Source of the DNA: Flavobacterium sp. N1736
GTDB lineage: Bacteria > Bacteroidota > Bacteroidia > Flavobacteriales > Flavobacteriaceae
Reading direction: 5' to 3'
Assembly (NCBI RefSeq): GCF_025947065.1
Contig: NZ_CP109994.1
Coordinates: forward strand, 1,612,001 to 1,676,000
DNA length: 64,000 nucleotides
Shown: in pieces, positions 57,481-64,000 of the stretch
How positions within the stretch are numbered: position 1 is the first letter of the stretch
How the letters are laid out: each line of letters begins with the position of its first letter
The notes under the pieces: model-generated
Databases searched by the model: none
What the model saw: the letters and a program-made list of their open reading frames with translations, nothing else
Told to the model about the DNA's origin: nothing
Translations under genes and position numbers: made by a program

Positions 57481-58806
57481 TTAAATATACTGATTGATAA
57501 TATTTTCAAACAATTCCTGTTTCCCGCTTTGAAGATTTAACTCACCATTTTCGTTTGCTATTGCATACAAATCTTTTAAGTTCAATTTTCCATCGGCGAA
57601 ATCTTTCCCTTTTCCTGAATCGAAAGAACTGTATCTTTCTTTTCTTAATTTCTCATACGGAGAAGAAGTAATAATTTTATCAGCCGTCAATAAAGCTCTT
57701 GCAAAAGTATCCGCTCCGCCAATATGCGCCAGAAAAACATCTTCAAGATCAGTAGAATTTCTTCTAATTTTTGCGTCAAAGTTTACTCCGCCGCCTTGTA
57801 ATCCGCCCGCTTTTAAAAACACAAGCATCGCTTCTGTCGTTTCCTGAATATTGTTTGGAAATTGGTCTGTATCCCAACCATTTTGATAATCGCCCCTATT
57901 GGCATCAATACTTCCTAACATTCCTGCTTTTGCAGCCACTTCAAGTTCATGCTGAAAAGTATGCTGAGCTAAAGTTGCATGGTTTACCTCAATATTAATT
58001 TTGAAATCTTTATCTAAACCATATTCACGTAAAAACCCAATTGCTGTTGCAGAATCAAAATCGTATTGGTGTTTTGATGGTTCCATTGGTTTTGGCTCGA
58101 TAAAGAAAGTTCCTTTAAATCCCTGCGATCTTGCATAATCTCTCGACATCGTTAAAAACTGCGCCATGTGGTCTAATTCTCTGCCCATATCCGTATTTAA
58201 CAAAGACATATAACCTTCACGACCACCCCAAAAAACATAGTTTTCACCATCTAAGGCAATTGTTGCGTCAAGCGCCAATTTTACTTGTCCGCCCGCTCTT
58301 GCCACAACATTAAAATCAGGATTTGTAGCCGCACCGTTCATGAATCTTGGGTTTGAAAAACAGTTAGAAGTTCCCCAAAGCAATTTAATTCCCGACTCTG
58401 CTTTTTTCTGTTTTAGATATTCAGTAATCGTAACCAGACGTTTTTCAGATTCTGCAAAAGTTGGTCCTTCGGCAATTAAATCATAATCATGAAAACAGAA
58501 ATAATCAAAACCCATTTTACTGATAAATTCAAAAGCAGCATCCGCTTTATCTTTCGCCGCCTGAATTGGATCTGAAGACTGATCCCATGCAAATTTTTGT
58601 GTTCCCGGACCAAACGGATCACTTCCTTGTCCACAGAACGTGTGCCAGTATGCAATAGCAAATCTAAAATGTTCGCGCATTGTTTTTCCCGCCACAACCT
58701 GCTCCGGATTATAGTATTTAAAAGCCAGCGGATTATCCGATTCCTTTCCTTCAAATTTAATCTGACCTATGCCTTTATAGTATTCTTTATTTCCTAAAAC
58801 TATCAT
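57481..58806 (-). CDS. xylA: Xylose isomerase
   Basis: 441 aa, class II length. [24 protein letters not shown]; catalytic H106/D109 in [10 protein letters not shown]; metal-site block [56 protein letters not shown]. Converts D-xylose to D-xylulose in the cytoplasm. Starts 7 bp after xylB in a regulator-xylB-xylA-tal operon. Confidence 0.97.
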   Translation of the reverse strand: MIVLGNKEYYKGIGQIKFEGKESDNPLAFKYYNPEQVVAGKTMREHFRFAIAYWHTFCGQGSDPFGPGTQKFAWDQSSDPIQAAKDKADAAFEFISKMGFDYFCFHDYDLIAEGPTFAESEKRLVTITEYLKQKKAESGIKLLWGTSNCFSNPRFMNGAATNPDFNVVARAGGQVKLALDATIALDGENYVFWGGREGYMSLLNTDMGRELDHMAQFLTMSRDYARSQGFKGTFFIEPKPMEPSKHQYDFDSATAIGFLREYGLDKDFKINIEVNHATLAQHTFQHELEVAAKAGMLGSIDANRGDYQNGWDTDQFPNNIQETTEAMLVFLKAGGLQGGGVNFDAKIRRNSTDLEDVFLAHIGGADTFARALLTADKIITSSPYEKLRKERYSSFDSGKGKDFADGKLNLKDLYAIANENGELNLQSGKQELFENIINQYI

Positions 58807-58813
58807 TTTTCTA

Positions 58814-60295
58814 TTATTTATGTGTTAATATTAATTCTAATTCCTGTTTCCATTTTTGATATGCCTTTTCGTATGGCGCCGCATTTTTAAGCGGTAAAAA
58901 AGTCATAACGTGATCGTTGGTAGTAATACTCGAACCAAATTTATTATAATCGCCATCTTTTAAACCAACAGCTCTCGCCGCTCCTACTGCGCCCGTTGTA
59001 TTATAAATTTCGATTTCATGACCAATTAAAGTTGCCACCGTATTTGAGAAAATCTCCGAACGAAATAAATTATCATTTCCGGCTCTAATCACGTTAATCG
59101 TCGCATTATCATCCTTTAAACATTCCATTCCGTATACAAACGAAAAAGCAATTCCTTCTAATGAAGCTCGAAATAAATGCGAACTGTTATGAATATTTAA
59201 GTTGAGATTTAAAAAATGTGTTCCGATATTTTTATTGTTGAACATACGCTCTGCCCCATTCCCAAACGGAATCACAACAACACCTTCTGAGCCAACATCA
59301 ATTTTTGAAGCCTTTCTATTCATCGATTCATACGTTTCATCGCCCATATTATTACGCAGCCAGCGATACTGAATTCCTGCGCCGTTTATATTTAAAAGTT
59401 TACCAACGCGTGGCAATTTTTCTTCATAATTAACATGTACAAAATTGTTTACTCGTGTACTTTTTCCCGAAGACATTTCGCTCACCGCATAAAATACGCC
59501 CGAAGTTCCGCCCGTTGCAGCCACTTCTCCCGGATTTAAAACATTTAAAGCCAACGCATTATTAGGCTGATCTCCGGCTCTGTAAACTACCGGAATCCCA
59601 ACCGGAAGTCCCGATTCTTTCGCCCCTTTTTCGTTTAATATTCCCTGATTGGTAAAATTTTCGACAATAGTTGGCGTTAAAGATTGGTCGATTCCGTAGT
59701 AATCTAACAACCAATTGGCAACCTTGTTTTCTTTATAATCCCAAAGCATTCCTTCAGATAAGCCGTTTTTTGTTGTCGTAATATCTCCCGTCAATTTATA
59801 CGCGATATAATCTCCCGGCAGCATGTATTTGTAAATCTGATTGTAAATTTCAGGTTCGTTTTCCTTCACCCATTTTAATTTTGAAGCCGTAAAATTTCCC
59901 GGAGAATTCAGTAAATGCTCCATACATTTTGCTTCACCAATTTCGGCGAAAGCTTTATTGCCAATTTCAACCGCACGACTGTCGCACCAAATAATCGAAT
60001 TGCGCAGCGCATCGCCGTTTTTATCCACAATAACCAAACCGTGCATTTGGTACGAAATACCAATTCCCGCAATTTTTGAAGCTTCGATATTAGCTTCGCG
60101 AATCGCTCTTTTTGTAGCCGTACAAATGTGCTGCCACCAAATTTCAGGATCCTGTTCTGCCCAGTCAGAATGAAGCGCAACAATTTCCATTTCGTTTTGC
60201 GGTTCGTGCAAAACGATTATTTTTTTCCCTGTTTCCGCTTCGACCAAAGCCACTTTTACAGACGAACTTCCAATATCATATCCTATATAATACAT
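58814..60295 (-). CDS. xylB: Xylulokinase
   Basis: 493-aa FGGY kinase: ATP-site strand [18 protein letters not shown], substrate region [27 protein letters not shown], catalytic Asp in [15 protein letters not shown], second phosphate loop [13 protein letters not shown]-terminal [19 protein letters not shown]. Phosphorylates xylulose made by XylA. It starts 3 bp after the GntR regulator stop, so the two are coupled. Confidence 0.95.
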   Translation of the reverse strand: MYYIGYDIGSSSVKVALVEAETGKKIIVLHEPQNEMEIVALHSDWAEQDPEIWWQHICTATKRAIREANIEASKIAGIGISYQMHGLVIVDKNGDALRNSIIWCDSRAVEIGNKAFAEIGEAKCMEHLLNSPGNFTASKLKWVKENEPEIYNQIYKYMLPGDYIAYKLTGDITTTKNGLSEGMLWDYKENKVANWLLDYYGIDQSLTPTIVENFTNQGILNEKGAKESGLPVGIPVVYRAGDQPNNALALNVLNPGEVAATGGTSGVFYAVSEMSSGKSTRVNNFVHVNYEEKLPRVGKLLNINGAGIQYRWLRNNMGDETYESMNRKASKIDVGSEGVVVIPFGNGAERMFNNKNIGTHFLNLNLNIHNSSHLFRASLEGIAFSFVYGMECLKDDNATINVIRAGNDNLFRSEIFSNTVATLIGHEIEIYNTTGAVGAARAVGLKDGDYNKFGSSITTNDHVMTFLPLKNAAPYEKAYQKWKQELELILTHK

Positions 60296-60298
60296 AAC

Positions 60299-61309
60299 TT
60301 ATAATGATTCTCTTAAAATTAAATTTGTTGGCACATAACACTGAACTACTTCATCGTGCGTGATAAATGCTGCTGCTTTTGTTCCTAATTCTCTAAAATC
60401 AGTCGAAACGACCGAAATTCCTTTGTATATAAATTTCTTCATTGGCGTTTCGTTATACGACAAAAAACCAACGTCTTTTCCAGGCTCCAAATCCCTCTCT
60501 TTGCATTGCTCCAAAAAATGACCTAAAATCCTGTCACTAATGCTGATATAAGCAATTCCTTTTTCAATATTAAACTTTTTTGCATCCGTAATAATTTCCT
60601 TTTTAAAATTAAAATCAGCACAAAACTTTTTAAAATAGTCCAGCGTTTCCTTGGGATGATTCGTATAATCTGGATAAACAAATTGTATGCTTTTATACTT
60701 TTTAAACAAATCAACCGCATCTTTCAATGAACTGTAAAACGCTTTTCCAAAATCCTGAAAAACATAATTATTCTCTTTTTTCGAATGAATATTCCAATCG
60801 ATCAAAAGCAGTTTATCATTCGAAATCGCTGCTAATGTTGGCGATACCTCCTTATGATCGAAATTCATAACCACATATTTATAATATTTGCCAACACTAT
60901 TATTAATGATTGTTTTAAAAACATCAATATTATAATGATGAAACTGCACATCCGTAATCATATTATCCGGCAAATTATTCACAAACGAATGATACAAAAC
61001 CTCCTTATACGCCTTAAAAGTATCCAAAACCAAAAGCACTTTTCTCGTTTCTCCAGATACATAATATCCTTTATTTGGCACAGAATCAATTGTTTGCTGA
61101 TCCTTTAAAATCGAATACGCCTTAAAAACCGTATCTCTCGATAGCTGATTCGTTTTGCAAATACTATTTACAGACGGAAGCAAATCTCCCTTTTGCAAAA
61201 TATTCTCGGCAATGGCATTATTTATCCCGTTTACCAACTGCTGGTATTTCGGGATATCACTATCGTGATTTATAACAAATACAAATTTTTCCTGTTCTTC
61301 GTTTAGCAT
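60299..61309 (-). CDS. GntR-family regulator with LacI-like sugar-binding domain
   Basis: 336 aa. N-terminal GntR winged helix (about 10-80): DIPKYQQLVNGINNAIAENI, GDLLPSVNSICKTNQLSRDTVFKAYSIL, VPNKGYYV. The C-terminal periplasmic-binding-like domain (about 85-336) includes VLLVLDTFKAYKEVL, KYVVMNFDHKEVSP, GKDVGFLSYNETPMKKFIYKGISVVSTDFRELGTKAA. Heads the xylBA-tal operon, so probably its xylose-responsive regulator. An inverted repeat spans its start codon. Confidence 0.88.
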   Translation of the reverse strand: MLNEEQEKFVFVINHDSDIPKYQQLVNGINNAIAENILQKGDLLPSVNSICKTNQLSRDTVFKAYSILKDQQTIDSVPNKGYYVSGETRKVLLVLDTFKAYKEVLYHSFVNNLPDNMITDVQFHHYNIDVFKTIINNSVGKYYKYVVMNFDHKEVSPTLAAISNDKLLLIDWNIHSKKENNYVFQDFGKAFYSSLKDAVDLFKKYKSIQFVYPDYTNHPKETLDYFKKFCADFNFKKEIITDAKKFNIEKGIAYISISDRILGHFLEQCKERDLEPGKDVGFLSYNETPMKKFIYKGISVVSTDFRELGTKAAAFITHDEVVQCYVPTNLILRESL

Positions 61310-61336
61310 ACTGTTCCGTTCTGTTCTGGTATGCTA
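61304..61336. promoter_or_regulatory. Inverted repeat over the GntR start codon
   Basis: TAGCATAC (61304-61311) and GTATGCTA (61329-61336) flank a 17-bp spacer which, on the minus strand, contains AGAAC-AGAAC-GGAAC direct repeats. The ATG (61307-61309) is inside the left arm. Candidate autoregulatory operator or start-codon-sequestering RNA hairpin. Confidence 0.5.
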
Positions 61337-61404
61337 AAATAGCTATTTGACTTTTATAAAAAAATCATTTCTAAACAAATTATGTGCAATTTATAACGCA
61401 ATTA

Positions 61405-61542
61405 AACACATAGAAACATAGATTTTATGAATACAAAAAGAGCATAAAAATAAACACGTTTCTTACACATAGCAAGCTATGTTTGTTCAAAATAAGTGAA
61501 ACGCCTTTTTTAAAGCACCTAAAAACTATGTTTCTATGTGTT
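61405..61542. repeat. 138-bp palindromic element, copy B
   Basis: The same 17-bp arms (AACACATAGAAACATAG and complement) as copy A at 41956, with internal ACACATAGCAAGCTATGT and AAGTGAAACGCCTTTT. It occupies the spacer between the NUDIX regulator and the GntR operon. Confidence 0.85.
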
Positions 61543-61583
61543 AAAAAATGATCTCAGACAAAACATTGTTTTTCATAACTTCT

Positions 61584-62291
61584 TTAAAAATTAAAGTTGA
61601 TTTCCCTGTGCGATAACATTTCATGACTTTGCAAATTCAAACTGTAAAACCTTGCCGCTCTGTGCGAAACATCTTCTTCTTTTTCGTTAGAATCATGTAC
61701 AATTCCCGTTTGCAATAACTTTCTTCTAAAATTCGATTTGTTGATTTCAATTCCCAAAATCTCCTCATAAAGATTTATAACCTGCAACAAAGTAAATTTC
61801 TCCGGCAATAAATTAAAACCAATGGCGCTTTTGCAAATATTGCTGCGTAATTCTTTCAGGCTAAAGTCTAATATTACCTTATGCTTGTCGTTTAAATCTG
61901 CAATTTCATGAATAGAAATCCACTTTACATCCGCATTAAATAAATCATTTTTATTGTGATCCCGTTTTACCAAAGCATAATAAGCAATCGAAATATCCTC
62001 CTGCAGCGACGATGAAGACTGATAACTAAACGCTTTTAACTGCTCGAGGAAAAAGTTATCGCCGCCCGTATAATTTTTCAGAATATTATGCGCTGTGCTC
62101 CAAATCGTTTCGCCTTTTTTAATATAATCATTGGCTAATCCCCAAGTTATAACTCCTTCATTATCTTGCTGTTTTACCAACAAAACTTTAAGGCTATTGT
62201 TTTCAAAATTGAATATTACACAATCAATTTCTATTTTATTTGTAATATATTGTCTGGCAACATTCCTAACTTTTTCATCTCCCTTTTCCAT
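61584..62291 (-). CDS. NUDIX-type (NrtR-like) transcriptional regulator
   Basis: 235 aa: Nudix fold at the N-terminus (IEIDCVIFNFENNSLKVLLVKQ, VITWGLANDYIKKGETIWSTA) and a C-terminal winged helix (FTLLQVINLYEEILGIEINKSNFRRKLLQTGIV). The Nudix box is degenerate: the REUxEE glutamates are replaced (TAHNILKNYTG), so it senses rather than hydrolyses. In Bacteroidota, related regulators control pentose (arabinose/xylose) genes. It follows GH43 in the MFS-GH43-regulator group. Confidence 0.85.
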   Translation of the reverse strand: MEKGDEKVRNVARQYITNKIEIDCVIFNFENNSLKVLLVKQQDNEGVITWGLANDYIKKGETIWSTAHNILKNYTGGDNFFLEQLKAFSYQSSSSLQEDISIAYYALVKRDHNKNDLFNADVKWISIHEIADLNDKHKVILDFSLKELRSNICKSAIGFNLLPEKFTLLQVINLYEEILGIEINKSNFRRKLLQTGIVHDSNEKEEDVSHRAARFYSLNLQSHEMLSHREINFNF

Positions 62292-62336
62292 AGAAAAATA
62301 AATTTAAACATATTACTTATTCCTTCCATAACAAAC

Positions 62337-63371
62337 TTAATCTGCCAATCTTCTGATGCCGTAAGGATCTATTGTAATGATAGAACCATCTTCCAGATAA
62401 TCAATTTTGGTCACTTTCATGCTTCGCAAATGCGTTACCCCTTTTGACAAACTCGAATCGTGATAAAACAAATACCATTCATCATCAACTTTGCAAATAG
62501 AATGATGCGATGTCCAGCCCACAACAGGATTCAAAATTCGCCCCTGATATGTAAATGGTCCATACGGATTATCGCCAATTGCGTAGCAAATAAAATGTGT
62601 ATCGCCCGTAGAATACGAGAAATAATATTTTCCGTTGTATTTATGAACCCATGAAGCTTCAAAAAAACGACGGTCATTATCTCCGGCAAGCAAAACCGCT
62701 CCGTTTTCATCCAGAATTTTGATCTCTTTCGGATCTTCTGCAAACTCTAGCATATCATCGCGAAGCAAAGCTACGATGGGTCCTAAAGCAGGTTCGCTGC
62801 CAAATGGTTCTTCATGATCTTCATCAAATTTATTATTTCTGTATTTTTGAAGCTGTCCGCCCCAAATTCCGCCAAAATAAATATAATGCTTTCCATCTGT
62901 GTCTTCAAAAACGGCAGGATCAATACTATAACTTCCTTTAATCGCTTCGGGTTGTGGTAAAAAAGGACCAATTGGAGAATCACTTACAGCAACCCCAATC
63001 TGGAAAATTCCGTTGGCACGTTTCGCCGGAAAATACAAATAAAACTTTCCGTTTTTGCACGCTGCATCCGGCGCCCACATTTGCTTTTCTGCCCAAGCTA
63101 CATCGTCAACATGCAAGGCAACACCATTGTCAACTGTTTCAGCGTTAATATTTTCCATCGAAAACACATGATAATCTTCCATACCAAAATGATCTCCATT
63201 GTCGTTAAACGGAATCCCGGCATCAATGTCATGTGAGGGATAAATATAAATTTTACCATTAAAAACATGCGCCGACGGATCTGCCGTATAAATATGTGAA
63301 ACCAACGGTTGTGAAATGGCTTTTTTATTAATTTGCTCGAAATTAATTTCTTCAATACTATCTTCAGGCAT
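62337..63371 (-). CDS. GH43 beta-xylosidase / alpha-L-arabinofuranosidase
   Basis: 344-aa five-bladed propeller without signal peptide, hence intracellular. Catalytic base D31 (YTADPSAHVF), pKa modulator D151 (YSIDPAVFED), acid E238 (RRFFEASWVHKYNGKYYFSYS). Cleaves imported xylo- or arabinoxylo-oligosaccharides to pentoses for XylA/XylB. 28 bp downstream of the transporter. Confidence 0.92.
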   Translation of the reverse strand: MPEDSIEEINFEQINKKAISQPLVSHIYTADPSAHVFNGKIYIYPSHDIDAGIPFNDNGDHFGMEDYHVFSMENINAETVDNGVALHVDDVAWAEKQMWAPDAACKNGKFYLYFPAKRANGIFQIGVAVSDSPIGPFLPQPEAIKGSYSIDPAVFEDTDGKHYIYFGGIWGGQLQKYRNNKFDEDHEEPFGSEPALGPIVALLRDDMLEFAEDPKEIKILDENGAVLLAGDNDRRFFEASWVHKYNGKYYFSYSTGDTHFICYAIGDNPYGPFTYQGRILNPVVGWTSHHSICKVDDEWYLFYHDSSLSKGVTHLRSMKVTKIDYLEDGSIITIDPYGIRRLAD

Positions 63372-63399
63372 AGTGGTATTTTTGTTTTATAATAAATAA

Positions 63400-63999
63400 T
63401 TAAACTCGTCTTTCTTTTAAATCAGCCTCGATTTGCACTTCCATTTTTTTATTGATTTTGTAGAAAAACAATAAAGCAACTCCAATTAAAAAAGGTATCG
63501 CAGGAAAAATGCTTACCAATAACTTGATTCCGTTTATAGCAACATCGGTTTGATGTCCCGCATTTGGCACATAATGAAAATAACCTAAAAATGAAGTGGT
63601 TAAAGCGCCGCCAATACTTAAACCGGCTTTTAAACCAACCATCATGGCAGAAAAAATAATGGCGGTTGCACGGCGATTATTCAACCATTCCGAATAATCT
63701 GCAACATCTGCAATCATCGCCCACAAAAGCGGAATCGTTATTCCGTAGAAAAATCCATGCAGAATTTGCGAAAAGAATATAAAACTGATTGCGTTTGCCG
63801 GAAAGAAATAAAAGGCGATAATAAACAACGTGGAAATGAATAAAAACAAGGCGAATATATTTCGTTTTCCGTATTTATCAGCCAGACTTTTAGACAACGT
63901 AATTCCAACAATCATAAAGATAATTCCGCCCGCATTAAACAATCCGAAACCTGCAGAAACAGGATCATTTCCAAAATAATTCAATTTTAAAGCAGACAA
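63400..63999 (-). CDS. MFS (GPH-type) sugar transporter, C-terminal part
   Basis: 199 aa of a longer protein; its start lies beyond the right edge. At least six membrane spans; GPH/XynB features such as GNDPVSAGFGLFNAGGIIFMIVG, the loop LADKYGKRNIFALF and DYSEWLNNRRATAIIFSAMMVGLKAGLSIGG. Probably a sodium- or proton-coupled pentoside/xyloside importer in the inner membrane, cotranscribed with GH43. Confidence 0.85.
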   Translation of the reverse strand: MSALKLNYFGNDPVSAGFGLFNAGGIIFMIVGITLSKSLADKYGKRNIFALFLFISTLFIIAFYFFPANAISFIFFSQILHGFFYGITIPLLWAMIADVADYSEWLNNRRATAIIFSAMMVGLKAGLSIGGALTTSFLGYFHYVPNAGHQTDVAINGIKLLVSIFPAIPFLIGVALLFFYKINKKMEVQIEADLKERRV

Positions 64000-64000
64000 T

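Noticed and set aside
60299-61309. The GntR protein as the binder of the CAATCGGTTG operators
   Set aside because: It has a GntR, not LacI, DNA-binding domain, and no such palindrome lies before its own operon; a LacI protein outside the window is likelier.

Overview
The window is AT-rich DNA from a member of the Bacteroidota, most likely a Flavobacterium or close relative. The evidence is two SusC/SusD pairs, a giant adhesin ending in a type IX secretion (T9SS) type A sorting domain, SprB-type repeats, Bacteroidota lipoprotein signals, TAnnTTTG-type promoters without clear Shine-Dalgarno sites, and many short intergenic palindromes typical of flavobacterial genomes. I saw no rRNA, tRNA, CRISPR array, insertion sequence or replication origin.

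Layout. (1) 1-13.9 kb, + strand: the distal part of an extracellular contractile injection system (eCIS) locus. It holds a tape-measure protein cut by the window edge, two Ala-rich coiled-coil proteins, an unrecognised 307-aa protein and the AAA+ ATPase. A cargo block follows: a small unknown protein, a 59-aa remnant of a GH25 lysozyme, and three candidate effectors that share an N-terminal DNR...Q(R/K)K motif. Two effectors carry nearly identical eCIS-core (DUF4157) domains fused to unrelated C-termini, one of them a DNA/RNA non-specific endonuclease. (2) 14.3-17.6 kb: a single-domain response regulator, a MarR regulator and an exported S9B dipeptidyl peptidase behind a 16-bp tandem repeat. 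(3) 17.8-20.7 kb, - strand: heme oxygenase plus bacteriophytochrome histidine kinase. (4) 20.8-23.8 kb, - strand: a metNIQ methionine importer preceded by a 24-codon ORF with Met-Met-Cys-Cys codons and a terminator hairpin, which looks like transcription attenuation. (5) 24-25.7 kb: a small lipoprotein and a frameshifted glucose/sorbosone dehydrogenase-type lipoprotein. (6) 26.2-37.9 kb, + strand: three tandem tail-collar proteins, a periplasmic-binding-fold protein without signal peptide, a formyltransferase, a 2308-aa SprB-repeat adhesin and an outer-membrane barrel.

(7) 38-64 kb, - strand: a xylan/xylose utilisation region. Reading along the - strand: an MFS sugar transporter (cut by the right edge), GH43 and a NUDIX-type regulator; then a GntR regulator-xylB-xylA-transaldolase operon; then PUL unit A (SusC-SusD-glycan-binding protein-GH10 xylanase with two inserted CBMs); then PUL unit B (SusC-SusD-GH35-type glycosidase-SGNH acetylesterase). 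Xylan would be bound and cut at the surface, oligosaccharides imported through SusCD, trimmed by GH35, esterase and GH43, and xylose converted by XylA/XylB to xylulose 5-phosphate. A CAAnCGnTTG palindrome occurs upstream of both susC genes. Upstream of unit A one copy overlaps the -33 element of a near-consensus promoter, suggesting one LacI-type regulator for both units.

Two genes (the sugar dehydrogenase and the surface glycan-binding protein) are each interrupted by what looks like a single-base frameshift. Either the sequence has homopolymer errors or both genes are decaying.
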